A stretch of 64,000 bases of DNA from NCBI GenBank assembly GCA_020091685.1, contig CM034595.1:18523564-18587563 (forward strand), in the 5' to 3' direction. How positions within the stretch are numbered: position 1 is the first letter of the stretch; every line of letters begins with the position of its first letter. This DNA is from Lutjanus erythropterus. Its lineage: Eukaryota > Chordata > Actinopteri > Lutjaniformes > Lutjanidae. This document shows, piece after piece, positions 1 to 11,055 of the stretch. The notes under the pieces were generated by a model. The model did no database searches and had not been told where the DNA came from. It worked only from the letters and a program-made list of their open reading frames with translations. A program made the position numbers and the translations under genes.

Positions 1-691
1 TCAAAAGTGCAGTGAATAATTACAAAACACAGTTGAGCTCAGTACTATTATTTGGTGTACCATTAATGCTATAATTTCTGTATTTCTACATCTTCATCAA
101 AAGTGCAAGCAAGGAGCACCAAGATGCTCTTATCAAGATCGGCAGCTGATATAGAAAAACAACATAAGACAGATAACACAAAATCTACCACAAACATGTA
201 GCAGTGGGGTTTGTGTAAACCAAACACAAGGATGAAACAAATATTGTGTGCTAGTTTTAAATGACAGGGACAGTGGAATCTATACGTTGCTTTTGCTGTT
301 CTGTTCATTTCACAGTAGCCTAACACTTTTGTTTTAGCAGTGAGCTTCACACATGGATCCTTTTTATTGTCATCTTCCTCTCATGCAGACCTCAGCACAT
401 CTGTTGCCAGGTGTAGAACATCTCACCCAACATTATTTTGGTACCCAGTTGGAAAGTCACCTTCCACCACGCCAACACACTGCCACAAGGCTGTGGTTCT
501 GGTTTGTTACCACGGAGACGTGCACGCAGAGCGACAGTTGCTGTTTGGCAGCGATGCTTGTCTTGGCAGGGAAACGACCAACACTGAGGTCGAGTGACAG
601 CCAGACGCACACACACACTCTCTCTCTCTCCTCAAGGCTCAGCAAGCAGGGCAGGCGGGTGGAGGGAGCTCCCTGTGTGTGTGAGTGTGTG
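1..691. other. Unique non-coding sequence
   Basis: No gene, repeat family or RNA is recognised here. Overlapping open frames between about 340 and 694 on both strands have no recognisable domain and compete with each other, so I treat them as chance. A short CA/CT tract lies at about 608-631. Confidence 0.6.
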
Positions 692-850
692 TGACAGTGT
701 TAAGCAGGCGAGGGTGACAGTGACGTGACACTGGTGAAATAATTATGAGTCCAAAACAGGGCTGACAGGGAGCAGCCCGTGCCCTTCAACTATCTGTCAA
801 CTGTCATTAACATAGAGCCCTGATACACAGCCTGAGGAGAGGGAGGGAGT
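692..850. promoter_or_regulatory. Candidate enhancer-like block with clustered TGACAG sites
   Basis: Five TGACAG/CTGTCA hexamers, the core bound by TALE homeodomain proteins (MEIS, PREP, TGIF), occur at 692-697, 715-720, 763-768, 794-799 and 801-806. A homeodomain-type AATAATTATG core lies at about 740-749. The block is otherwise free of repeats. The motifs are seen directly; regulatory function is inference. Adjacent TG-rich sequence raises the chance of TGACAG appearing at random, so confidence is modest. Confidence 0.3.
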
Positions 851-1649
851 GAAATGGGAAGAGAAAAGGAGAGAAGACAAACTACAGAGGGGGACACAGC
901 CAAAATGAGCCATCTTCAAAATTTATTTAAGGTAGAATTGAGTCTTAAAAATCCTCGTTTCAAGTCAAGTTAAAAGAAATCAGATTATCTGTATGGTCTG
1001 TTTATATTATTTAAATGGTTTGGAATGCCTTTAGTAAGTAAAAATATTATAGGGAGATATTTAAGAAACAAAGTAGAAATACAAAGGTAAAAGAGGAGAA
1101 GGTGAGGAGTGGAAGACAGGGTAGAACAGGATAAAGAGTTAACATGATAAAACATTATATGTAGTGAAGTGAAAAATTAAGAAAGGACCCTCGTGATAAT
1201 GAAGAACTAATGGTTGTTGTATGGTCATTAATGTAACTTCAACCTGTGTGTATAAATCTAAATAATACCATACCAGACTAATACTTTTGTTCACAGTGGA
1301 AAAGTGACACTGGTTGGGTCCGTTCATCTTAAAGGCAAACAGCCACATTTTGAAATGTTTACAGTAATGTTATTCTAATCTGTGTGTGTCCTCAGGCTGT
1401 GAGAAAATGGCCTCAGCAGTCATCTCTTCACTAATGTGTGGATTTCACTTTGTATAAGAGCAAAATACCAAAGGTCATGGACAAGAGCACTGTACGTGTG
1501 AATGTGTACGTGTAAAACCATAATTTCCTCTTTGTATCCGATGTAAATTAAGGACAGTGATACAGTGAAGAGTAAAAGTTAGTAGAGCATATACCCCATG
1601 AGGCTATCAGCCTTCAGTAGCAGCCTAAGGCCTTTTGCTGCATGTCATC

Positions 1650-1653
<4 letters not shown>
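851..1653. other. AT-rich unique non-coding sequence
   Basis: Mostly AT-rich sequence with a purine-rich start (about 838-900). No coding frame, repeat family or RNA is recognisable. Confidence 0.6.
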
Positions 1654-1694
<41 letters not shown>

Positions 1695-1765
1695 TCACTC
1701 TCTCCGAGGCGGGGTTGGGCGGTCTTTTGTCACACAACACACACTCACACACACACATCTCCGGC
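1654..1765. repeat. Compound (CT)n / (CA)n microsatellite
   Basis: A nearly pure CT tract runs from 1654 to about 1706 with a few CA interruptions, and a shorter CA-rich tract follows at about 1737-1758. The tracts create the serine/leucine and threonine/histidine-rich open frames in this interval. Confidence 0.95.
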
Positions 1766-2542
1766 GCACCAGACAGAGAAAAGCGAGGGAGGAAAAGAAT
1801 CAGGCGGAGGTGTGTGCAAACTGCCAGCGCGAGCACACATCACATATCTGCACACCTCTAAACCTTTATACTGACGTGAGTGCAGTTTTCAGTGGAGTGA
1901 CACAAACAAGAGCGGATGACAGAAAAACACTGCGCTTTTACGCACACGGCATGGAAGAAATTATACATAATTATATAAGTTTGACACAAAACAAGAAAAA
2001 AGTCTGATGGCCAGAATTAACAATACGATCATATGTATGACGCATTGCTTCATTTTTGGGCACATGATATAAAAAACAAAACAAAAGAAACAAAACTGCA
2101 ATCATGTTAAAATGAAAAGTCGACTTGAAACTATCTGACTTATCATCATCATTGCCAATACAAATCTTACGTTATTTTCAACTTTTTGCTTTTGGTAATA
2201 ATGGGGCACATATAAATAATAAATGCCAGTCGTTACCGTGTTCTTTTCCTCCGAAAACAAAATAATGAGTGGTTTATTTCACTTTTAAATCAGTAACGAG
2301 TCAGGAATATGAAAGGTGGACTGAGGAGGGATTCAAGCCGACACACAGAGGAGGTACAATCTGCAGGCCAGTGATGGATGGTCGCTAGATGGCGTCGCAG
2401 AGCCGGAGAGAGGACTCAGCTCGGCTCTCAGTTGTTGAGAATTTAGGGAGGGTAACAGAGATCAGACCGAGCATTCAGAGCAGTTACCAGGGGTGAATTA
2501 CATAATGTCTCTGTGCGATAGGGAGGCATCCAAGCGATGCTG

Positions 2543-2550
<8 letters not shown>
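1766..2550. other. Unique non-coding sequence with one CTCF-like site
   Basis: AT-rich sequence becoming richer in CpG from about 2330 to 2430. The string CGCTAGATGGCG near 2383-2394 resembles the core of the CTCF consensus. No coding exon is recognisable. Confidence 0.5.
2382..2394 (+). promoter_or_regulatory. CTCF-like motif
   Basis: The string TCGCTAGATGGCG matches most of the vertebrate CTCF core (CCASYAGRKGGC) with a mismatch near its start. It sits in a local CpG-richer patch. Binding is inference only. Confidence 0.25.

Positions 2551-2620
<70 letters not shown>
2551..2620. repeat. (TG)33 microsatellite
   Basis: A pure TG tract of 66 bp ends in CGTG. The reverse-strand open frame encoding alternating threonine and histidine here is produced by the repeat. 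Confidence 0.98.
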
Positions 2621-2622
<2 letters not shown>

Positions 2623-3380
2623 AGAGTAGAGTATGAATGCCATGGCTGTGTAGCAGTCAGTGAAATAAAGGAAAATTAGAGCACATTGGAGTTGGTAAAA
2701 TCAGTTCAGTTTGAGATCAGTCACCACTATAATGATTTCAGCTTCCAACAGAGCACATTCACAGGAAAATGGCATCAAAATATGAAATGAATCGGAAATG
2801 AAAATTAAAGTAGGTCTCTGTGTACTGTATGTGTAATAGAGAGAAAGACAGAGAGAGATGGTCAGATGTATTGTATTTAAATGAAAGGAGAGTCAGAGGT
2901 GACTTGGATCACCACAGGGAAATTAGTATGAAAGTATCGTCACCAACGTTACTGGATGCATTTCACTGGGTACAATTATATTCAATATGGCCTCATATCT
3001 GCCGTGCATCCAAGTAAAGCAATGGGTAATTGGGCTCCAATTTGTGTGTTCATGGAGCAGAACTGCAATGGAAATAAGAATGTTAACTCATAAACTCACA
3101 CCACTCCTCAATGCCATTTTAATAAGGAAGTGCAGGAAAACGTTATAGCATATAAGTAGATACTATAGAAGTGGCTATGCCTCGATGGAACAGGGCTTAA
3201 CCCCCAGGCAAGAGTCCTTAAAATTGTAGCTTCAAATGCTTGGTTAGACGGGGACACTGCAAGACCTTTTGCATTTTTCTCAGTAACAAAAAGACTATTT
3301 GGACTAGACAAACCAAATCTTTATATATTACTCTTATAACTTATTGTTCATGATATCTGTTTGAAAAGAAGAAATCAGAA

Positions 3381-3437
3381 GTTGCAACTGACCCTAATCC
3401 TGGGGACAACTGAACACAACCAGGGGACAGTTGCAAC
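3381..3437. repeat. Short inverted repeat (hairpin)
   Basis: GTTGCAACTG at 3381-3390 is exactly reverse-complementary to CAGTTGCAAC at 3428-3437. The arms extend about four more bases with one mismatch and leave a loop of about 30 bases. It may be a degenerate small transposon or a chance hairpin. Confidence 0.5.
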
Positions 3438-4265
3438 ATATTAAAAATACATTAAATTTGAGTCAGTGTGTTGACACATGTTACAGTTGCTATTCAGTCT
3501 TTATTTTTCAGTGTGAGACAAAACACCGTTGTGTATTCTGTTTTGATATGGCAGCTTAGCTTGGGTTTGGTGGCAACCGCTATGACAGAACGTCATGTGC
3601 TAACTAGACACATTGACCTTGACACATGCTAAACATGTCACTTCGAAGTAAACAAAACCATGATTCAAACCACATAAGTTTTTTATCGATTCATAAAAAA
3701 GGTCAGGCCAGTGTGACAAAAATACAACTATGACAAAGAAAAACTTCAGAATTAAAAAAAATATTTCAGTCGGCAAAGATCAATTTGTTCATTATGTATA
3801 AACCTACAAATACATAAATACTGGTATGCTCCGATACCCGATTCTGGTATCGTAGCATACTTGTACTGTCCTGTCACTGTAAGAAGTGTAATGGCATTAT
3901 TAAGTTCTTGTATCAGTACTCGGTATCAGCAGTTACCCAAATGTAAGTACTCACCTGAAAAAAAGTGGCGTTGCAGTTTTTTAACAAGACATCCTATTTA
4001 ACGAGGTAAGATCAAACAACAAAACAAAAAAACAAGATTTTTTTTTTCAGATGCTGCAGCATGAGGATTATCACTCTGTCACTATGACCAGACACACACA
4101 CACACACACTCTCAGTCCCTGTTCATTTAAATAAAAATGTTCAAATATAGTACATCTTTTTCTCGTATCCCCCTCTAACAAACTCTTGGGAACTCAGTGC
4201 ACCTGGAGTGACAGCTGGCGGCCCTTTTAAGCCAACACCTTATTCAGTACCTTGAGCAGGTGTCC

Positions 4266-4312
4266 TCTATTCTATTCTGTTCCATTCTACCTATTCTACT
4301 CTATTCTTTTCT
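4266..4312. repeat. Degenerate (TATTC)n pentanucleotide tract
   Basis: TATTC/TTCTA-type pentamers recur imperfectly over about 45 bp. This is a decayed simple repeat. Confidence 0.7.
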
Positions 4313-5043
4313 ACAACCCAAAGATAAATAAGACCTTTCCCCTAGTTTTGGCGTCATAGTTAACTTGAATACACACGTCTTTTTCTTGGCTGCCCACACT
4401 TCTCTGTCTCTCTCTCTCACTCTCTTTCTCTCTCCCTCTCCCTCAGTGTGTACACATTAGTATGCCACACACACACGCACAGGCGCACACACACATGACC
4501 TGAAAGGATAAGTAGTGCATTCAAACTTTCCTCTCGCTTTCTCTGTCTCTCTCTTTTACTGCCATTGTTCCAGTGAGGTGCAGCTGCCACGCGAGTTGGA
4601 GTGGGTCGCGTGCCAACCCTAATCTCAACAGGTGTTCTTTTGGGTGTCTCTTGCTCTGCCCCCCTCCTCCCCTTCTCCCTGTCTTTGTCTGTCCTCACTC
4701 TCTCTTTCTCACTCTCTCTGTCTCTGCTCTTTCCCCTCCCCCCTGCACTTCACTTAGCTAAGTACTTTTCTTGCACTCTCTTGCTTTATAAGAATGACCG
4801 TAATTAAGTTAATTTCTGCCAAAGCATTTTGCACAAAGTTTAAATGTATCAAAATGTAAGAAGAGTCAAAACATTTTGTACATTAACTGACTGTAACACA
4901 TACAAATAGTTAGTTCAAATAAATCATTTAAGAATATAAATGATAAGCGACATACATGGATGGATTATAAGATGTTGGACCCAAAGGAACAGATATGTAA
5001 AAAGCCCCATCATGTCTCAAAGGATCAAGACGCACAGACTGGT

Positions 5044-5885
5044 TGCTTTGCCTCTTTTTATAGTCGCCTTACATCTCTTAGTTCTTTCATGCCTTTTTGT
5101 GGTCATTTAGTGTTTATTTAGCCGTTAACACATCTTTCTGTAGTTTTATGTCTCTTTGTGGTCATTTTGTGTTGTTGATTTAAATCTCTTTGTGGTTGTT
5201 TTTTTTTCTCTTGTAGTTTTTTTTTCTTTTTGTGGCTAGATTTTGTCTTTTTGTCATCATTTTGCCCCTCTATGTGGTCGTTTTGTGGTTCTTTGTAGTC
5301 ATTCCATGTCTTTCTGTGGGTATATAGTGTCTTTATGGTGATTTTTGTCTTTTATGGGCATTCTGCATCTCACTGTGGTTGCTTTGTATCTCTCTGAAGT
5401 TATTTTGTGTCTCTTTGTATCATTATGTGTCTCTGTAGTTATTTTGTGTCTTTCTGTAGTTAATTTGTGTATACATGCAGTTACTTTGTGTCTCTCCTTT
5501 GTTACTTTGTGTCTCTGTAGATATTTTGTGTCTATCTGTAGTTATTTTTTGTCTATTTGCGGTCCTTTTGTGTCTCTCTGTAGTTATTTTGTGTCTCTTT
5601 GTAGTTATTTTGTGTCTCTTTGTAGTTATTTTGTGTCTCTGTAGTTATTTTGTGTCTCTATGAAGTTATTTTGTGTCTCTTTGTAGTTATTTTGTGTCTC
5701 TGTAGTTATTTTGTGTCTCTGTAGTTATTTTGTGTCTCTCTGTAGTTATCTTGTGTCTCTCTGTAGTTATTTTGTGTCTCTCTGTAGTTATCTTGTGTCT
5801 CTTTTTAGTCATTTTGTGTCTTTTTTGTCTTTTGTGGACATTCTGTGTCTACTCATGGTTATTTTGTGTCTCTCTGTAGCTGTTC
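5044..5885. repeat. 19-21 bp minisatellite, about 40 degenerate units
   Basis: Units of the type TGTCTCTNTGTAGTTATTTT recur from about 5044 to 5885. The 21-bp form predominates, with a 19-bp form lacking one dinucleotide, and units are most uniform between 5500 and 5800. Because 21 is a multiple of three, open frames of repeated valine, isoleucine, leucine and cysteine appear; these are not genes. Divergence rises toward the left, as expected if recent expansion was centred on the right half. Confidence 0.92.
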
Positions 5886-8003
5886 CACATTTTGCAAGTT
5901 AAGCCTCAAGTGGCTCTTGACTCTTTGGGCCCCTGGGCTTGTGCCCAGCAGGTCTGTTCAGTAATCCATCTATGGCAACATAGACGGATAAATGAATGTA
6001 ACAGTAACAGTGAAGGCTAACAGAAAAAGGACAGGCAAATTTTGAAGGAGCTCAGTACAGTTTCATGTCTTGTTCCACTGGTTCTCCCTCAGGCTGTGTC
6101 ATGCTCCGACATCCTTTTCTGCTTCCAAGGCAAAGCCAGTTGTCCTTCAAGTAAATATTGGATTTTGTTTTGGTCTGAGACTTTGTCAAACTCTTAGTAT
6201 GTGAGTTGCATTTTGGTAAAGAACTTGGTCTCTCTGTCTTTGTCCAGGCTGCAGTGTAGCAAGATATCGCGATCCCTCTCAGTATCTGCGCTACTCTCTC
6301 TGCCTGTACTTTTCTTCTCTCTTCTGTCTCTTCTCTCCATCTCTCAGCTCTCTCTCCCTCTCTCTGCAGTTTAGCTCAGTTTGTTTTATTGGCATGAATG
6401 TTAGATGAAGAGTGTTGCCCAAGCACCCCATCTCTCTTTCTTTTCTCTACCCATCTCCCTCTCAAGATAAATCCAATCTGAGGTCATCTGTTATTCAGAA
6501 CACTGACACCATATGGTCAGCCACCCACTCAGAGTACATCCAGTCAGTTTCATGAAAACTTAAAATCTTCCCATATTATATATTGATGAAGCTGTATATT
6601 CACCGGCTGTCACAAACCATGCTTAGAGCTTAGCCTGCTAGAACTTTGAACCATAACTTACTCATCCATTACATACATAAAGATTTTTTTTAAATGCAAG
6701 ATTTAAGAAGTTCATTGAACAAAAATGCTTTTAAAGTATAATGATATATTAAATGGGAGACGTTTGGCAAAGTAATCGACAACCTTAACAAAAGCCAACA
6801 GTTATTTTAACAATTACAATTCTGCTCTACCACCTCCTGCTGCTCATCAAAGCCACAGGTTGCAATTAAAATGTGATGCTTCAGGCGCTACCTTGGTCAG
6901 CCCCATTAGAAAGAAATAGACACACGCAGCAGTTGCCCCTGCTAACCCAGTGCTGTGGTGCTGAGAATACAAAGAGGACACTGGTGGGAATGGACTGTCC
7001 TAACAGGTGCCAGTGATCTAAAGAAGTGAGAAAAGTTCCACTTGTTTCAGGATTTTTCATAAAATTGAATGAACTCTGCATCTCCATGCGTTCCATAGAT
7101 GTCACTGTCTCCTGATTATTTTCACTGCACGAACGGCAGCCAGTTTAGAAAAGCAAGACATACAGTAACTGATGAGCACATACAGTACATGCAGAAATCT
7201 GCACGCTTATTTTCCAGCAGCTTGATGATGGTTGCTGGAGAGTTAATCAAGATAACCAGTAGATCTGGTTTGTATAACCACACTTGATGGGCCACATGCC
7301 TGCCTCCTTCAGTGGCTGTGAAGGGATTTAATCAGCAGAAAGGGAGAGCTTTCATATATGAAGGTTGTGGTGGATTAGAGATGCTGGTGAGACTCAAAAG
7401 TCTTTACTCCGACTGACTGCCATAATTGGAATTTTACATGAATAATGGGGCTCATGTACAGTGGTGGGTATATGACTATAGTCAATAGTCAATCTAGTCA
7501 TTCCTTTAAAAAAAAAAGACTTTTTACTCATGCGCGCTACTTGTAACTCCACCCTGCTTGTGTGATTTTGGAGAGGTGTATGTGGATGCACCTCCACCAA
7601 TGAAAAAAAAAGCCACAAGTATATTGTACACAGTATAGTATTTACCAAGTGGAAGCAAAACTGACACCAAAATTGAATAACCCCATACTGCGCCTCTTCC
7701 TCCACTGTGGTGAACAGCAAATCACCAAAACACTCTTAATTCATAAAAACATTGTGGCCCCTCATGACAATAGAGCCATCAGTAAACTATTGTACAAACA
7801 ATGAAGCTCTTTGATTTATTATATTTTTACTGTCATCAAAGTCAATGTTCACAACACAGTCTTTTACAACCCTATAACAGGCAGATGGCTGGTTACTGTA
7901 TATATGAAATGTATTTATTCAGTCGTATTTCTAAAGCTTTGTTTGAACAGGTGTTTTCAAGCACAGATACAGACAAAGATGTAGACATAAATACACACAC
8001 AAG

Positions 8004-8004
<1 letters not shown>
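5886..8004. other. Unique non-coding sequence
   Basis: CT-rich patches lie at about 6290-6370 and 6430-6470. An irregular segment at about 7460-7735 looks like it could be a decayed dispersed repeat, but I cannot name a family. No coding exon is recognisable. Confidence 0.5.

Positions 8005-8034
<30 letters not shown>
8005..8034. repeat. (AC)15 microsatellite
   Basis: Pure AC tract following a shorter AC run at 7992-8000. It lies 80 bp from the opposed GT tract at 8114-8210. Confidence 0.97.
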
Positions 8035-8037
<3 letters not shown>

Positions 8038-8112
8038 CAGTAGTCAAAGTCTTATCTTATCCAGAAAGAGCAGCTGCAAAGTATGACCCTAGCTTAGCTG
8101 TTAATGATTGGT

Positions 8113-8113
<1 letters not shown>

Positions 8114-8198
<85 letters not shown>

Positions 8199-8210
8199 TG
8201 TGTGTGTGTA
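8114..8210. repeat. (GT)n microsatellite, about 97 bp
   Basis: Nearly pure GT/TG tract interrupted by a single TA at about 8191-8192. It is the longest single-type dinucleotide tract in the window and is opposed to the AC tract just upstream. Confidence 0.98.
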
Positions 8211-8650
8211 CTTATTTTACCCCTGCAATCTCTCTCCTTTCTCAACTGACAGGAGCTCATTATTAGTGGTCTAGCTTTGATTTGTGAAGTTCAGCAAGGT
8301 GAATTTGAACATCTGTCGCATTTCAAGGTTGCTTCTGTAGGGGAGAGCAAATAGAGGCAGGGCCAAACTACCAAGTTAGTGATTAAGCAGAATACACACA
8401 CACATTCAGCCCGTAAATGTGTGAAAAACCAACATGTAAGATCACTGCATCTAAAATATATTTCTTATGAGGTCATAAGACATGAGTTGAACTTCTGAGA
8501 GAATATGTGCAAGGGCACTGCAGAATATATAATTATTATATTCTTCTCAAAGCCTGTAAGAAGTTTTAGCATCAATGTGCCTGTACATTATTAAATTGTT
8601 AATTAGTTTGTATTTCTTACAGCATTGTTTTATTGCCAAAAAATCTACTT

Positions 8651-8663
8651 GTTGCATAGCAAC
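8651..8663. promoter_or_regulatory. X-box-like palindrome (RFX site candidate)
   Basis: GTTGCATAGCAAC is a perfect GTTGC/GCAAC palindrome with a three-base centre. This matches the paired half-site structure of RFX transcription factor sites. Binding is inference. Confidence 0.35.
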
Positions 8664-9230
8664 AGTGTCACATCACTTCAGAGCCACATGTAACTTTGTA
8701 AATATCTTATATTTCTGTCTCTATATAAAGAGATTCATTTTCCCCTGTAAAAAATCCTACAGGAATTTAGTGGACTCAACTAATCTTTTCTCATTAACTT
8801 GCTCTAAATATACAAGCTTTATTTAGTCAAGTTAATTAAACTTCTAGTATTTATTTTCAGAACACTGCAGAACCCACAAACCTGAGTACTAGTCTTTTGA
8901 TTTGAAATGATTTTTTTTTGTTTTTATAGTTTGAAGAAAACATATATCATGAAAACTTGCTGTTTGTCTTTAAGACAAGTCATATTTTGTCTGTTTTCAC
9001 AATAATGAAAACATTGCCACCCATGATGAATGTTAGTATTGAATTAGTTAATTACAATTAATAAAAATGTGATAAATGTTAAAGGTTATAAATGTTTCTC
9101 AGTATGAACAAAGAGTTGTTGGTTCAACTTAATATCTTAAACTTACAGGACATGTTTTCTCATCTACAACTGAATTAATATCAGGGTTCTTTGACTGGAA
9201 AAGTGCATTTCTTTTGACTCATTACAACAT

Positions 9231-9297
9231 TACAAGATTCAGTCAACTTTAAATTTTAAGGCATCCGGGCACTAACTTTTTAAAGTTAAAACAAATC
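9231..9297 (+). mobile_element. Fragment of an old dispersed repeat (copy 1)
   Basis: This segment and 23821-23880 share the order TTCAGTCAA, AAATT-TAAGGCA, a CAC-containing spacer and TTTTTAAGTTAAAACAA. Repetition of the same word order 14 kb apart shows a dispersed family. The type of element is not resolved. Confidence 0.6.
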
Positions 9298-9390
9298 TCT
9301 TTTTATTTTATTTTTACAGGTTAGTTTCATTAAAATTGCTAAACATTATCAGCTTTATTATAATGTATTTGTCGTTTATTACAGCAATAA

Positions 9391-9558
9391 ACCCTGATTC
9401 TGATTCTAATTCTGATTCTGATTCCGACACTGATTCCAATTCTGATTCTGATCCCAGTACTGATTCTGATTCAGATACTGTCTCTAATTACGATTTTGAT
9501 TCCAATTTTGATTCTGATTCTCATTCTGACTCTGATTCTGATTCTAAATCCAATTCTT
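9391..9558 (+). repeat. Degenerate (GATTCT)n hexamer array
   Basis: About 28 hexamers related to GATTCT run from 9391 to 9558, preceded by the string AATAAACCC. The plus-strand reading gives alternating Asp-Ser with Asn, Thr and Phe variants from the start at 9336, which is a repeat-derived frame rather than a gene. A hexamer array directly after AATAAA-like sequence resembles the 3' tail of a retroposon; that link is inference. Confidence 0.9.
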
Positions 9559-10282
9559 TAGGTTTTCTCCATTACAGTATCATGTAATTTAATGTATGAA
9601 TAACTAAGAATTCTGTTTGATCCTAAAAGAGTGACACAAGGACATAATGAGCCGTTACAGGGTGTAAAAGGCTCAGGCTGCTTACACAGGTATAACACTC
9701 TTGCTGTCATTCTGAGAGTTAACAGCACTATTCGCTTCATGTGGCACATGCATATTAAAGTACTTATGACATTTGGCATCTGACCTTCATGTGGAAAGTG
9801 ACACAGTGTGAGACACCATGCTCTCTGTCATTGCAGGAGGTGACTGGTCACCGAAGAGACTACTTCAATCTGCCATGCAAGTTGGGAGAGTGGCTTCAGT
9901 CAGAGATGAATGTGTGAGCAGTGGGGTTTGTTTGTGTGCCTGGATGTGTGTGTGTGTGTGTGTGCATACTGCTGCATTTATGTATTTGCATTATTATACC
10001 TGAGTTCATCTGCACATTTTTGTGTTTGTATGTGTGTGCGTGGGCAGATGTGTCAAGTCTGCATGTTTGTGCATGCTCATCTGCGTATTTACATATATAT
10101 GTGTGTGAGTGTAAGTGTGTGGTGTGTGTGTGTGCATGCATGTGTGTGTGCATGTGTGTGTGTGTGTGTCCAGTCAGAGGTGACCAGTTGTCACCAAGCA
10201 CTGACAGAAACCAGGTATCAGAGAGACGTGGTGTCACCTTGTCTCCTCCAACCTTTACTCCTGGGTGCCTGTGTGTGGCTGA

Positions 10283-10284
<2 letters not shown>
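9559..10284. other. Unique sequence with TG-rich patches
   Basis: TG tracts lie at about 9945-9964 and 10101-10169. The opposed cysteine/valine and threonine/histidine open frames here are repeat artefacts. Confidence 0.7.

Positions 10285-10372
<88 letters not shown>
10285..10372. repeat. (GT)44 microsatellite
   Basis: A pure GT tract of 88 bp. With the CA tract at 10508-10538 it forms an opposed pair 135 bp apart. Confidence 0.98.
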
Positions 10373-10373
<1 letters not shown>

Positions 10374-10505
10374 ATACCTCTCTTGAGACACCTCCTCAAC
10401 CACCTCAGGCAGACTGCATGGATGACACACATGGAAAGTCCCAGGAGTGAACCTTGGGTGATGAGGCGGCAGCATGTGTGTGTGGTTCACATCTCTTGAG
10501 ATTCA

Positions 10506-10507
<2 letters not shown>

Positions 10508-10548
<41 letters not shown>

Positions 10549-10550
10549 GA
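10508..10550. repeat. (AC)n microsatellite
   Basis: Pure AC tract to about 10538 followed by a TATACACACA variant. Confidence 0.95.
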
Positions 10551-11055
10551 TGGTTTTGACATAACGAAAGTTGAGCTCTGCTCTTTCAGGGGCTTGATGG
10601 TGCAGTCAGTCAATATCAGGGTCAGGGTCAAAGGAAGAGATGTGGGGGGAAGAAAGAAAGAAAGAGCACAGAAGACACAAGGAAAGAAAGGATATAAAAG
10701 ATTGTAAGTTGAAAACAACTTTTTGGATTTTTGGATGAAACCTCTGATCCTCACTCGCTGTTATGACCACTAAGTGCAGTTTAGATTGCTCAGGATCAGA
10801 CAAATACAGAACAGCACAAACATATTTTCATTTTGGTGAGACAGAAAAGCACTCAATACTCCATGAACACAGTTTGTCCAGTTAGCACCATCCAACAAAC
10901 TGAATAACATTGTTGTAAATGTTTGAGAGTTAACGTTGCAAAGCTCAACCATCATTTTACTATAGTTGACATTTTAGCAACACTGTTCATTGTACTATAC
11001 ACACTGTCAAAGATACAAAGTTGATTTGGGGCCAAGCTTATTGCTGGATGCCAGT
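10551..11055. other. Unique non-coding sequence
   Basis: A short GAAA-type purine tract lies at about 10646-10690. Nothing else is recognised. Confidence 0.6.

Larger units (their letters stand above)
2621..5043. other. Unique sequence with short simple repeats
   Basis: Contains (AC)9 at 4092-4109, CT-rich blocks at about 4401-4444, 4529-4560 and 4640-4750, and CA-rich sequence at 4467-4496. A block at about 3821-3940 contains repeated GGTATC/GATACC-type words in both orientations and may be an old dispersed repeat. No coding exon is recognisable. Confidence 0.5.
8211..9390. other. AT-rich non-coding sequence with an X-box-like palindrome and an old repeat fragment
   Basis: Very AT-rich from about 8560 to 9340. 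It carries the palindrome listed at 8651-8663 and the dispersed repeat fragment at 9231-9297. No coding exon is recognisable. Confidence 0.5.

Noticed and set aside
4417-4807. Opposed open frames near 4.4-4.8 kb
   Set aside because: Both derive from CT/GA-rich sequence.
5345-5902. Membrane-protein-like open frames
   Set aside because: They are translations of a 21-bp minisatellite.
9336-9587. Asp-Ser repeat protein
   Set aside because: Translation of a hexamer simple repeat without other coding signs.
9896-10499. Open frames of 158-192 codons on both strands
   Set aside because: They are made of TG/CA tracts (Cys-Val and Thr-His repeats) and overlap each other in opposite directions.
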